This document shows, piece after piece, positions 53,215 to 62,428 of a stretch of 64,000 nucleotides of DNA. This DNA is from HXMU1420-2 sp017643305. GTDB taxonomy: Bacteria; Pseudomonadota; Alphaproteobacteria; Rhodobacterales; Rhodobacteraceae. Within the stretch, counting starts at the first letter, position 1, and every line of letters starts with the position of its first letter. The notes under the pieces are model-generated. The model was not told where the DNA came from. It saw only the letters and a list, made by a program, of their open reading frames with translations, and did not search any database. Location of the stretch: contig OZ244249.1 in NCBI GenBank assembly GCA_965217135.1, forward strand, positions 4,340,001 through 4,404,000, written 5' to 3'. A program made the position numbers and the translations under genes.

Positions 53215-53266
53215 CGATTTCTTTCCAAAAACTCGGACCGTCAGGGCAACGCGTTTCAGGCGTGCG

Positions 53267-54571
53267 TCAGTCGCCGAACACGCGTGCAAAGATCGTATCG
53301 ACATGTTTGGTGTGATAGCCAAGGTCGAATTTTTCTTCGATCTCTTCCTTGGACAGTGCTGCTGTAACGTCTGAGTCAGCCAGCAGCTCTTCCTTGAAGT
53401 CCTTGCCTTCTTCCCAGACCTTCATCGCATTGCGCTGCACAAGCTTGTAGCTGTCTTCGCGGCTGACCCCAGCCTGGGTCAGCGCCAGCAGAACCCGCTG
53501 TGACATCACCAGACCACGGAATTTATTCATGTTGGCCAGCATATTGTCCGGATAGACCACTAGCTTGTCGATCACCCCAGTCAGGCGCGACAGAGCAAAA
53601 TCCAGCGTCACGGTGGCGTCCGGGCCAATGTTGCGTTCCACCGAGCTATGCGAAATGTCCCGCTCGTGCCACAGCGCCACGTTTTCCATCGCAGGCACGA
53701 CCATACCGCGTACCAGACGGGCCAGACCGGTCAGGTTTTCGGTCAGCACCGGATTGCGTTTGTGGGGCATTGCGGAGGAGCCTTTCTGGCCGGCGGAAAA
53801 GAACTCTTCCGCCTCCAGAACCTCGGTCCGCTGCATATGGCGGATCTCGGTGGCGATGTTTTCAATCGATGACGCGATCACGCCCAATGTAGCAAAAAAC
53901 GCCGCATGACGGTCGCGCGGGATGACCTGTGTGCTGATTGGTTCGGGCACCAGACCCATTTGGTCACAGACATGTTCTTCGACCGCCGGGTCGATATTGG
54001 CAAAGGTACCTACAGCGCCGGAGATGGCGCCAGTCGCGATCTCCGCCCGGGCGTCGCGCATACGGGACAGGTTACGGTCCATTTCCGCGTAGAACCGGGC
54101 AAAGGTCAGGCCCATGGTGGTAGGTTCCGCATGGATGCCGTGCGACCGGCCGATGCGCACGGTATCCTTGTGCTCCAATGCCCGGCGCTTCAGGGCGGCC
54201 AGCAGACCTTCGAGATCGGCGATCAGGATGTCAGCGGCGCGGGTCAACTGGATGTTGAATGTGGTGTCCAACACGTCCGAGCTGGTCATGCCCTGATGCA
54301 CGAACCGGGCTTCGTCATTGCCGATGATTTCCGCCAGATGGGTGAGAAAAGCGATCACGTCATGTTTGGTCACCGCTTCGATTTCGTCGATGCGGGCGAC
54401 GTCAAATTCCACGTCCTTGGCCTTCCACACGGCTTCGGCGTTTTCCTTCGGGATGACCCCAAGGTTTGCCATCGCGTCACAGGCATGCGCCTCGATCTCG
54501 TACCAGATCCGGAACTTGGTTTCCGGGGACCAGATCGCAGTCATGTCGGGGCGAGAATAGCGAGGGATCAT
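53267..54571 (-). CDS. purB: adenylosuccinate lyase
   Basis: The 434-residue enzyme of the fumarase/aspartase superfamily acts twice in purine synthesis, on SAICAR and adenylosuccinate. Marks are MTSSDVLDTTFNIQL, GRSHGIHAEPTTMG and the superfamily signature KGSSAMPHKRNPV. The ATG at 54571 fits the usual MIPRYSRP opening. It is convergent with trmD. Confidence 0.97.
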   Translation of the reverse strand: MIPRYSRPDMTAIWSPETKFRIWYEIEAHACDAMANLGVIPKENAEAVWKAKDVEFDVARIDEIEAVTKHDVIAFLTHLAEIIGNDEARFVHQGMTSSDVLDTTFNIQLTRAADILIADLEGLLAALKRRALEHKDTVRIGRSHGIHAEPTTMGLTFARFYAEMDRNLSRMRDARAEIATGAISGAVGTFANIDPAVEEHVCDQMGLVPEPISTQVIPRDRHAAFFATLGVIASSIENIATEIRHMQRTEVLEAEEFFSAGQKGSSAMPHKRNPVLTENLTGLARLVRGMVVPAMENVALWHERDISHSSVERNIGPDATVTLDFALSRLTGVIDKLVVYPDNMLANMNKFRGLVMSQRVLLALTQAGVSREDSYKLVQRNAMKVWEEGKDFKEELLADSDVTAALSKEEIEEKFDLGYHTKHVDTIFARVFGD

Positions 54572-55059
54572 GCGTGTGACCTTTTGGTGATTTTGCCGGG
54601 AAGTTGGCGGCGTCTTAAACTGACCTCCGATGCGCAGCAAGGCACGAGGCAGGGAAAAAGACATATTGCCGTCATCGCAATAGTTCTGAGCCCGGCGTTG
54701 ACATCACAACCGGGATCTCTGTCGAGCCGGATCAGGGCCAGTCAAAGAAGGATTTAGTCAGTTAGTAATCCGGCCCCACACCCAGAGTGCCGCATCCTGC
54801 CTGCAGCTGTTCGCAATCACCCCGGTTCTTGCAGGCAGTAATTTGCATCACGCGTTAGTGGAACTTTTCTGTGCCCGCTGTCGGCTTGCGCATGATGCGG
54901 TCCGAAAAATCCACCCCTTGGCGGTATGCCAGGCCCGATGCCAGTCCGACGCTGCGATCGACTCTTTGAAAAACATCGATCTTCGTGCGCGTTCTCGGAA
55001 CCTGCCTGGCCTTGGGCCAGGGGCCAGGCTGGCGCGCCGAGCGCCCAAATCGGGACCAT
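54572..55059. other. intergenic region with tiny overlapping frames
   Basis: No known gene lies in these 488 bases. On the minus strand a 42-codon frame (54976-54848, MFFKESIAASDWHRAWHTAK at its start) ends in a TGATG overlap with a 28-codon frame that has three spaced cysteines (54848-54762). Neither has a strong ribosome binding site, so they are only candidates. A GC-rich inverted repeat, CCTGGCC and GGCCAGG, occurs near 55010-55030. Confidence 0.35.
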
Positions 55060-56255
55060 TCAAACCAGTTCGGTCACCACTACGGCGGTGTGTTCCAGCG
55101 TACAGTGCACCGGGCATTTATCCGCAATCTCCAGCAGGCGCGCGCGCTGGTCTTCGTCCAGGTCGCCCAGCAATGTGATGCGCCGATGGAACTGGTCGAT
55201 CTTGGCGATGGCCCCGACACCCGCATCCTGCGCGTGCTCCTTGTCATGGCTAACCTCGACGCTGACATGGTCCAGCGGCCATTTCTTGCGCCGGGCGTAC
55301 ATGCGGATGGTCATCGACGTGCATGCCTCCAACCCTGCAGCGACGAAGCCATAGGGCGACATGCCATGTCCGTGCCGCCATAAGCTGCCGGTTCATCAGC
55401 CACGGTCCGGTGGTTCGGACCAGACACTACGTCCTGCAGAAAGCCGGATGGATCCGCCTCGGACACGCGGATGATGCCTTCCGGTGCGGGCGGCGACAGA
55501 TCCACGTATCGCCCGGCCCAGGTGGCGATCACATCTGCCACGTATTCGGCATCTTCCTTGCGGGAAATCAGGTGATCCGCAGTGTCCAAAGTGACAAAGC
55601 TCTTGGGGTGCTTCGCAGCTCGGAAAATCCGGCTGGCGTTTTCGATGTCGACAGTTTCGTCTTGCGGCGCGTGCAGTACCAGCAGCGCAGCCTTGAGTGA
55701 GGCAATTGCATCATCCAATGCAGCCTGACAGATGTCTTCGACAAACTCCGCCCCGATCTGAAATGTACGCCCGGCCAGCACAACATCTGCCTGGCCCTTA
55801 TCCCGAATGTCTTCGATTTGGTCGGAAAACAGATGCGCGACATGCGCTGGGTCCACAGGCGCACCGATAGTAGCCACAGCCTGCACCGAAGGGATACCCG
55901 CCCGCGCCCGCAAAACCGCCGCACCGCCCAGCGAATGGCCAATCAGCAGAGATAGTGCCATGTTGCGGCCTGCCAGATACTGTCCTGCTGCAATCAGGTC
56001 CTGAACGTTGGAGGTGAAGGACGTGTTCGCAAATTCCCCTTCGCTGTGACCAAGCCCGGTGAAATCGAACCGCAGCACTGCAATCCCGATGGAGGCAAGG
56101 CCGCTGGAAATGCGCCGCGCGGCGGCGATGTCCTTGCCACAGGTGAAACAATGCGCAAACAGCACGGTGGCCAGATACGGCCCATCCGGCATGTCCAGAC
56201 GGGCGGAAAGCGCAGTGCCGGAATGGCCGGGGAAGGTGATGCGTTCGGTTGGCAT
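55060..56255 (-). pseudogene. alpha/beta hydrolase-OsmC fusion, frameshifted
   Basis: The frame from the ATG at 56255 encodes an alpha/beta hydrolase with the nucleophile elbow GHSLGG and continues into the linker DEPAAYGGTD. The OsmC domain (SPYGFVAAGLEACTSMTIRM, then CPVHCTLEHTAVVV) continues in another frame to 55060. One missing G near 55363-55366, turning an expected ATGGGCATG into ATGGCATG, explains the shift. OsmC domains reduce organic peroxides through two cysteines, both of which remain (EACTS and CPVH). Either the gene is recently broken or the read has a one-base error. AAAGGA precedes the start. Confidence 0.8.
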
Positions 56256-56328
56256 GATCTGCGGTCCTTTCGCGCACCAAGGTGGCAGCCTGTATCCGTT
56301 CATGTAAGAGCTGTGACATGGTTTTAAC

Positions 56329-57228
56329 GTGAGAGTGTTTTGGATTGCACAAGGCTGGCACAGAATGATTGCACGGGTGATGACGGGTTTGGGCGTGCTG
56401 GCTATCCTGGCGGCAGCGGCCGGGTTTGGCGGGGCGATCCACCCACTGGGGGATAGTCTGGCCGTATTCCAGTTACCGCTCGCTTTGACCGGGATGGTCA
56501 TGCTGATGCCGGCCAAGCGCCAGTGGTTCTGGCCTGCAGCGATTGTCGGGACCATGTCCATGCTGAATGTGCTGTGGCCCAAAATGGTACCAACCGCGCC
56601 TGGCACCTACACCGTTTACCAAAAGAACCTGAGCTTTCGGCAGCATGAACAGGCGGAACTGGCGGCCGATATCCTGCAGCGCGACACCGACATTGTGACC
56701 GTGCAGGAGGTCAACGAACTCAACATGGCGATCCTCGAAGCGATCAAGGCAGAGTATCCCACCCAAGCATGGTGCCCATTCGATTTTGTCGGGGGGACCG
56801 CTGTAGCCACGAAATGGCCTGCGCTGGGGGATGTCGTGTGCAGCGATGTGGGCGGGCTGACCGCCCTCAAGGTACAAAGCCCGAGCGGACCGGTCTGGCT
56901 GGTGTCCCTGCATCTGCATTGGCCCTGGCCGTTTGGACAGGACGCGCAGATCGAAGCATTGTTGCCGGTGTTGGAAGGCCTGGACGCGCCCATCGTGCTG
57001 GGTGGTGATTTCAACATGGTGCCCTGGAGCAACCTCGTATCACGAGTCATGGAGGCAAGCGGTACGGTCTATTCCGGTGTGCGGTCACCGACCTATTACA
57101 TCAAGGAAATGGTCCCGATCCCCATCGATCATGTTCTGGCCGGCGGCGGCACGGGGGAGGTTCTGCCGCTGCTCGATTCCGATCATCTTGGTGTGCTGGC
57201 ACAGGTGTCCTTGCCGCCGTCGCGGTAG
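56329..57228 (+). CDS. membrane-anchored endonuclease/exonuclease/phosphatase-family protein
   Basis: The 299-residue protein has two to three N-terminal membrane segments (LGVLAILAAAAGFGGAI and nearby) and then an EEP catalytic domain. Motifs are YQKNLSF, TVQEVNELN, SLHLHWPW, LGGDFNMVPWS and the C-terminal DHVLAGGG and SDHLGVLA. It probably hydrolyses a phosphodiester in the periplasm or outside the membrane; DNA, lipids and phosphoinositide-like compounds are possible. The start is GTG at 56329 or ATG at 56365. Confidence 0.85.
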   Translation: MRVFWIAQGWHRMIARVMTGLGVLAILAAAAGFGGAIHPLGDSLAVFQLPLALTGMVMLMPAKRQWFWPAAIVGTMSMLNVLWPKMVPTAPGTYTVYQKNLSFRQHEQAELAADILQRDTDIVTVQEVNELNMAILEAIKAEYPTQAWCPFDFVGGTAVATKWPALGDVVCSDVGGLTALKVQSPSGPVWLVSLHLHWPWPFGQDAQIEALLPVLEGLDAPIVLGGDFNMVPWSNLVSRVMEASGTVYSGVRSPTYYIKEMVPIPIDHVLAGGGTGEVLPLLDSDHLGVLAQVSLPPSR

Positions 57229-57255
57229 AGCGGGCGTTGCACGATGCTGCGGGCG

Positions 57256-58599
57256 TCAAAGCTCCCCCATCAGGGCCGGGTCGAACGGATACTTCGTCAG
57301 GTTCTCATATCCATCCTCAGTGATCAGCACCTGGTCTTCTAGCTTGATAGAAAACGTACCGCCGACGCTGCCCACCAACGCCTCCACACACAGGACCATC
57401 CCGGGTTCCAGCGCATAATCGAACGCACCGGGCACGGCCTTGTCCGGATAGGCCACCAATGGCCACTCGTCACACAGTCCGACGCCGTGCATCAGGCAGC
57501 CGTACTTCTGGGCCTGGAACTGGTCATCCAGCCGGTGGCAATTGGCTGTCAGGTCGGGGATCATGACACCAGGTTTCAGCATTTCCATGTTCGTCATGAT
57601 GTGTTCATTCGCGTGCCGCATGGCATAAACCATTTCATTGGATGGCTTCTGATCCCCGATCCACCACGTGCGGGAGATGTCCACGCAGATACCGTAGGAC
57701 CCGACCAGATCGGTATCGAAAGCCACGATTTCATTGTTCTGTACAATCCGCGGTCCGCATTCCTGAAACCATGGATTCGACCGTTGGCCAGATGCCAGCA
57801 GCCGGGTTTCTATCCATTCCCCACCCCGGCGGATATTTTCGGCATGCAGGACGGCCCAGATGTCATCCTCGCTCATGTTGCCCCGGGGCACGCCCGCCCG
57901 CGCGACATGCTCCATTTCTGCAACTGCCGTTTCACAAGCGTGGGACGCGCAGCGCATGGCGAGAATTTCGTCGGGCCCTTTGATCGACCGGGCCTTTTCG
58001 GTGACTTCCTCGCCTTCCATGATCTCAAAGCCCTGCGCTTCAAGTGCGCGCAACCCGTGGAGCATGACCTTGTCCACAGCCAGCCGTTTCAGCCCCGGGG
58101 CATGCTCCTCCAAAAGCACACGCACTTCGTTCGAAAAGACGTCAGCGGCCACATCCACTTTGTCGCCACGGTCGAAGTAGAACAGATCGGCGCCCGCACG
58201 CTGTTCGCGCACCAGCGGGTTGAATTTGGACAGGAACGGCGCGTTCTTGTAATCCCACATCACCATGTACCCGTCGGCACATACCAGAACCGCGCGGAAC
58301 GGATTGTGAGTGTTCCATAACTGCATGTTGGTCGAATCGGTCGCATAGCGGATGTTCAGCGGATCGAACATCAGCAGGCCGGCATAACCGCGATCCACGA
58401 TGTGTTGCGTCAGGCGGCGCCAGCGGTATTCGCGCATATTGGCTAGGTTGGGCAAATGCAACCCGGCCTCTTGCCATTCCGAAAAAGCCAATAGCGTCGG
58501 GCCAATTTCGATCCGGTCCGCATTGTTCGGGGTTCCGTCGCCCAGTATTTCACCGAGGGACGGATCAATCTTGCGGGTATCACGATAGTGCGTGTTCAT
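57256..58599 (-). CDS. dddP: DMSP lyase DddP
   Basis: The 447-residue protein has the M24 peptidase fold, but its sequence is DddP-type. It contains NIRYATDSTNMQLWN, HGVGLCDEWPLVAYPD and EDQVLITEDGYENLT, and its metal ligands Asp295, Asp297, Asp307, His371, Glu406 and Glu421 fall at the positions described for the structurally studied Ruegeria enzyme. It cleaves dimethylsulfoniopropionate to dimethyl sulfide and acrylate in the cytoplasm. The ATG at 58599 gives the family length. It is divergent from a DUF3445 gene. No dddT or acrylate genes are adjacent. Confidence 0.96.
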   Translation of the reverse strand: MNTHYRDTRKIDPSLGEILGDGTPNNADRIEIGPTLLAFSEWQEAGLHLPNLANMREYRWRRLTQHIVDRGYAGLLMFDPLNIRYATDSTNMQLWNTHNPFRAVLVCADGYMVMWDYKNAPFLSKFNPLVREQRAGADLFYFDRGDKVDVAADVFSNEVRVLLEEHAPGLKRLAVDKVMLHGLRALEAQGFEIMEGEEVTEKARSIKGPDEILAMRCASHACETAVAEMEHVARAGVPRGNMSEDDIWAVLHAENIRRGGEWIETRLLASGQRSNPWFQECGPRIVQNNEIVAFDTDLVGSYGICVDISRTWWIGDQKPSNEMVYAMRHANEHIMTNMEMLKPGVMIPDLTANCHRLDDQFQAQKYGCLMHGVGLCDEWPLVAYPDKAVPGAFDYALEPGMVLCVEALVGSVGGTFSIKLEDQVLITEDGYENLTKYPFDPALMGEL

Positions 58600-58750
58600 C
58601 GCAAAGGCTCCCTGCTTGAATTGTGCCCATCGTGCGAACACATCAGCGCGCATGCCGCGCTGAAAACGAATTTGAAGTGTCGTTTTTGCACACCCAGTTA
58701 AACGCATCGGCCATGATTGAGCTTTGATGCCATCAGAGGTAAAGCGCGCC

Positions 58751-59494
58751 ATGGCCCCGGTTTTTCAATCCAGTTTGCCCTATAACCCCGCCCTGCGGCC
58801 CCTGCCCGGCATCCAACCGATGGAGATGCAGGCGTGGTTGCACGTGGATGACGCCTTTGAGGGGCAAATGGCGGAACGTGATTGGCTGCTGGCCACGAAA
58901 CGCGACAAGGTCGTGGCGCTGCACCCTGACGCAACAGAAGCGGCGGATGAATTGTTGGATCTGGTCCTTTCGCTGGCCTATCCGGGTGCCGGAGAAACGG
59001 TGCGCCGCGCAGATGGACAGGACGTGGCCATCGACCGCTCAGACCCGATGGGCACGCTGGGCCATTTGGTGCAGGAAGACCTCATTTTGCTGCAAAAGCG
59101 GGGCGAGGAACACCACCTGACAGCTGCAGTTCTGTGCTTTCCGGCCAGTTGGACGCTGGCAGAGAAATTCGACCGCCCTCTGGGCGCAATCCATACGCCG
59201 GTCCAACCCTATGATGAAAAGATGGCCAAACGCGTGCAGCGGTTATTCGACGGGGTGCAACCGGATCGTCCACTGTGGCGGCACAATGCGCTGTGGTATG
59301 AAACGGCCGAGTTGTTCCATCCCAAGCCCGAAGCAGTGCACAAGGAAGAACCCCGGCGCACGCGTGGACAGTTTTTTCGCAGCGAACGGCAATGCATCGT
59401 CCGCCTGCCCAGAACGCAGGCGGTCGTGTTCAGTGTGCATACCTACTTGATCCCGGCGGACAGAATACAAGCCCTGTCAGATGGGAAGAGCTGA
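58751..59494 (+). CDS. DUF3445 protein, haem-dependent oxidative N-demethylase-like
   Basis: The 247-residue protein belongs to DUF3445, the family of the alpha subunit of haem-dependent oxidative N-demethylase. It shows the usual opening LPYNPALRPLPGIQPMEMQ, the central HHLTAAVLCFPASWTLAEKF, and RSERQCIVRLPRTQAVVFS. The known enzyme oxidises dimethylamine, but its partner subunits are not here, so the substrate is open. The ATG at 58751 fits homologues; ATG at 58727 is possible. It overlaps the following convergent gene by 18 bases. Confidence 0.82.
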   Translation: MAPVFQSSLPYNPALRPLPGIQPMEMQAWLHVDDAFEGQMAERDWLLATKRDKVVALHPDATEAADELLDLVLSLAYPGAGETVRRADGQDVAIDRSDPMGTLGHLVQEDLILLQKRGEEHHLTAAVLCFPASWTLAEKFDRPLGAIHTPVQPYDEKMAKRVQRLFDGVQPDRPLWRHNALWYETAELFHPKPEAVHKEEPRRTRGQFFRSERQCIVRLPRTQAVVFSVHTYLIPADRIQALSDGKS

Positions 59495-60304
59495 CACCAC
59501 CTGTGCCACCATCCCGTTTGAGGTGGAAACGACCAAAAACCCCGTCAGCGCCAGCACATGCGTGTTGAGTCGGAAATCTTCACCCCGCATCAGGTTCACG
59601 GCGGCCATGGACAGGCCGACCGGACCAGACAGGCAGGCTACGACTCCGGTCAGCCCCCAGGATGCCAGACGCCGGATATCACTTTCGGCGCCTGTGTCCC
59701 CATCAATGACATCGCCATCATCCATCCAGTCATCGCAACGGAATACACGCGCCAAACAATCCTGTTCCGTTTCGGGCTGCGCCTGCACCCGACCCACCTG
59801 ACCGCACATTTCATCATAACGGGAGCAAATCGTTTCCTCGGCTTCCTCAACCGGCAGGAACCTGTAGAACTCCGCGTCCTGCACCTGTTGGCGGTCTGGA
59901 ACACGGCGCGGCGAGACCTTGGTCACGGCGTGCACAAATTTACCTGCAGGCAGGACAGTGGCAGGATCCAGCCATTCGACCGAATGGGCCGGATGCGTTT
60001 CCAGAATGCGGAACATCATGGCCAGCAGCACAAGCTGCGCCATATCCGGTGTGACAAGGCTGCGGTCTGCGGTGATCAGTGTCAGAATCAGACGCGACTG
60101 TTCCGCATCCCGTTCGATCTGCAGCCGAACCGCGATTCGCAAAGACGTGATGCACGCAGTCCCGTCACCCAGAATGCTCTGGCGTTCGACAAGATATCCG
60201 TAGTCTGCGAACGTTGACGAAACAGCCCGGCATACATCATCCAGACTGTTCATGTTTGCATCAAAGAAAACTAGCCCACCATGATATCTTTCGTTCTTCG
60301 CCAA
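59477..60304 (-). CDS. hypothetical protein with C-terminal membrane segments
   Basis: The 275-residue protein is not recognised. It has a soluble domain with a mixed alpha/beta pattern (for example GYLVERQSILGDGTACITSL and MAQLVLLAMMFRILETHP) and two hydrophobic segments near the C terminus (WGLTGVVACLSGPVGLSMAA and VLALTGFLVVSTSNGMVAQV). The start is inferred as TTG at 60304, seven bases after GGAGGG; ATG at 60253 is the alternative. It is convergent with the DUF3445 gene and follows the transglycosylase gene on the same strand. Confidence 0.6.
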   Translation of the reverse strand: MAKNERYHGGLVFFDANMNSLDDVCRAVSSTFADYGYLVERQSILGDGTACITSLRIAVRLQIERDAEQSRLILTLITADRSLVTPDMAQLVLLAMMFRILETHPAHSVEWLDPATVLPAGKFVHAVTKVSPRRVPDRQQVQDAEFYRFLPVEEAEETICSRYDEMCGQVGRVQAQPETEQDCLARVFRCDDWMDDGDVIDGDTGAESDIRRLASWGLTGVVACLSGPVGLSMAAVNLMRGEDFRLNTHVLALTGFLVVSTSNGMVAQVVSALPI

Positions 60305-60479
60305 TTGATAGCCCTCCAAACAAGCATTGATTGTATCTTGAAAGTGAATGGAGACTTTTTTTGGGCAAAATAGAGCAGTGAAAACGGCGTTTCTGCCAAA
60401 CCAAAATTGGTCGCAGCTGTTGCCCCTATATGCTTTGAATTCAGGGGAAAATATGGGATTTTTGGGCGTTATGCACCCG

Positions 60480-61280
60480 TTAAGGCGCGTCGATCCTGGC
60501 AGCCATGATTGCAATCGCCTTTTGGTAGACCGACGCACTGTTCCAGGCCTGGATCACCTTGAAGTTCGGCTCCCCCGGCTGGTAGCCGCGCCCGCGTTTC
60601 CAACCTTTCTTCTTCAGGAAGTTCGCGGTGGAGGCCATGGCATCTGTAAGGTTGTAGAAATCCACCCTCCCGTTACCCGTGGCATCCACGCCATAAGTCA
60701 ACGCATTACCGGGCAGGAACTGGGTATGCCCCAGTTCGCCATGCTTGGCACCCTTGGTGTTCATGGTGATCGCACCCTGATCGACCAGCTTGAGCGCACC
60801 AATGGCATGAGGGATGAAAAAATCGGACCGGCGGCAGTCATAGGCCAGCGTGACGATGGCCGATACAACCTGACTGTCGCCCATGAACCCGCCAAAGCCA
60901 GTTTCCATGCCGTGAAGGGCAAGCAGAATGCCAGGAGGCACGCCATATTTCTTTTCCAGCGCGGAATAGAAATTAACGTTCTGCGCCTTGCGCTTGCGAC
61001 CCTGCGAAACGATCGTGTTGGCCCCGCGCACCTGCATGAATTTGTCGAGCGTGTATTTAAAGCTTTTCTGGTTGCGATCCGCTGCGATGGTCCGGGTGGC
61101 ATAGCTGGACTGAGACAGTGCCTTTAGGCCCCGGTTTTTGACCCCTTTTTTCTTGGCGGTCTTCGCAAAGTCGGCTTTCCACGCCTCAAAACCGGAACTG
61201 GTATTGCCGCAACTCGCCGCCATGGACAGGCTGGGCAGGGCAAACGCGGCGGCAAATGCGAATAAAATCAACGGCTTCAT
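60480..61280 (-). CDS. lytic murein transglycosylase
   Basis: The 266-residue periplasmic protein has a signal peptide ending LSMAASC and an SLT2/MltB-type domain. The catalytic glutamate is in ALHGMETGFGGFMGDSQVV, and the peptidoglycan-binding area includes HGELGHTQFLPGNALTYGVD. It cleaves glycan strands to 1,6-anhydromuramyl ends. GGAGA precedes the ATG at 61280; a frame extending to 61292 is unlikely. Confidence 0.9.
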   Translation of the reverse strand: MKPLILFAFAAAFALPSLSMAASCGNTSSGFEAWKADFAKTAKKKGVKNRGLKALSQSSYATRTIAADRNQKSFKYTLDKFMQVRGANTIVSQGRKRKAQNVNFYSALEKKYGVPPGILLALHGMETGFGGFMGDSQVVSAIVTLAYDCRRSDFFIPHAIGALKLVDQGAITMNTKGAKHGELGHTQFLPGNALTYGVDATGNGRVDFYNLTDAMASTANFLKKKGWKRGRGYQPGEPNFKVIQAWNSASVYQKAIAIMAARIDAP

Positions 61281-61732
61281 GTTAATCTCCAAATGCTGTC
61301 CCCACAGGCTATCGCCATATGCGCCGATTTCCAGTCACATCTGCCAGGATGGCAGCGGTGCACTTGGCGGCCCCATCAATGTGTCAGTCTCCTGCTTCAG
61401 CTCCCGGGCCAGCGTATCACTGCCGGGACGGGGGCTGGGCGCTAAGGGCTGAAGCAGCACCAATTGCTGTCCGGTGCCGGGGGCTAATACGTTACAGGGT
61501 TGATCGGACTGGCCATGCCCCTTATACGGCGCGGGTCTGGCTTCAAATGTGATTCCGGACAGCTTGTGCTGTACCGTTTTCTTCGGCGCGCGATTTCAGC
61601 ACATCGCGACAGACAGGAAATGTCGCCTGATCTCTGGCGGGCTGCTATGTGGCGGGACCCGATGAAGACCAAGAGCTCTCTGGCCGCAGCAAACCTTCGC
61701 GGAAAAACCGCGAGTATGATGGAGATGATGCG
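61281..61732. other. intergenic region upstream of rplS
   Basis: These 452 bases hold no recognised gene. A possible sigma-70-type promoter is TTGATC at 61500-61505 and TATACG at 61523-61528, spaced by 17 bases, which would give a leader of about 200 bases for rplS-rpmE. No other structure was recognised. Confidence 0.4.
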
Positions 61733-62119
61733 ATGGATTTGATCGCACAGTTGGAGGCGGAACAGATCGCCTCCCTCGGGAAGGACATTCCCGATTTCAA
61801 AGCAGGCGACACCGTACGTGTCGGCTATAAAGTGACCGAAGGGTCGCGCAGCCGTGTTCAGAACTACGAAGGCGTCTGCATCAGCCGCCGCAACGGCGAA
61901 GGCATCGCCGGGTCATTCACCGTGCGCAAGATTTCCTTTGGTGAAGGCGTGGAACGTGTGTTTCCACTGTATTCCACGAATATTGAGAGTATCACGGTGG
62001 TTCGCCGTGGCCGGGTCCGTCGGGCCAAGCTCTATTATCTGCGTGCACGCCGCGGCAAGTCGGCCCGGATCGCAGAAGACACCACCTACAAGCCCAAGTC
62101 GGCTGGCGCCGAAGCGTAA
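61733..62119 (+). CDS. rplS: 50S ribosomal protein L19
   Basis: The 128-residue protein matches L19 throughout (FKAGDTVRVGYKVTEGSRSR, GEGVERVFPLYSTNIESI, RRGRVRRAKLYYLR). The ATG at 61733 has GGAG eight bases upstream. It sits at the bridge between subunits. Here it starts its own unit with rpmE instead of following trmD. Confidence 0.97.
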   Translation: MDLIAQLEAEQIASLGKDIPDFKAGDTVRVGYKVTEGSRSRVQNYEGVCISRRNGEGIAGSFTVRKISFGEGVERVFPLYSTNIESITVVRRGRVRRAKLYYLRARRGKSARIAEDTTYKPKSAGAEA

Positions 62120-62130
62120 GGAGCGGAGCT

Positions 62131-62352
62131 ATGAAAGCAGACACGCATCCCGATTATCACATGATCGACGTCAAGATGACCGATGGCACGATCATCAAGA
62201 TGAAATCGACCTGGGGCGCCGAAGGCGACACGCTGTCCCTGGACGTTGACCCGACCGTGCACCCCGCCTGGACCGGCGGCGGCGCCCGCCTGATGGATAC
62301 TGGCGGCAGGGTGTCGAAGTTCAAAAAGAAATACGAAGGTCTGGGTTTCTAA
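62131..62352 (+). CDS. rpmE: 50S ribosomal protein L31
   Basis: The 73-residue protein is L31 of the type without the zinc-binding cysteines (MKADTHPDYHMIDVKMTDGT, then DVDPTVHPAWTGG). GGAG precedes the ATG. It follows rplS by 11 bases and is closed by a strong terminator. Confidence 0.95.
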   Translation: MKADTHPDYHMIDVKMTDGTIIKMKSTWGAEGDTLSLDVDPTVHPAWTGGGARLMDTGGRVSKFKKKYEGLGF

Positions 62353-62372
62353 TCCCGACGCTTCCAAACATG

Positions 62373-62399
62373 AAAGGCCGCCGTCAGGGCGGCCTTTTT
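62373..62399 (+). terminator. terminator after rpmE
   Basis: AAAGGCCGCC and GGCGGCCTTT form a ten-base stem with a five-base loop and a T run. It lies 20 bases after the rpmE stop. Confidence 0.9.
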
Positions 62400-62428
62400 G
62401 TTTCTGTTTCATCGTATGGGCTTTTGAA

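Noticed and set aside
53906..54757. Long plus-strand open frame of 283 codons
   Set aside because: It is the antisense shadow of purB, has no family match, and the purB frame has all catalytic motifs.
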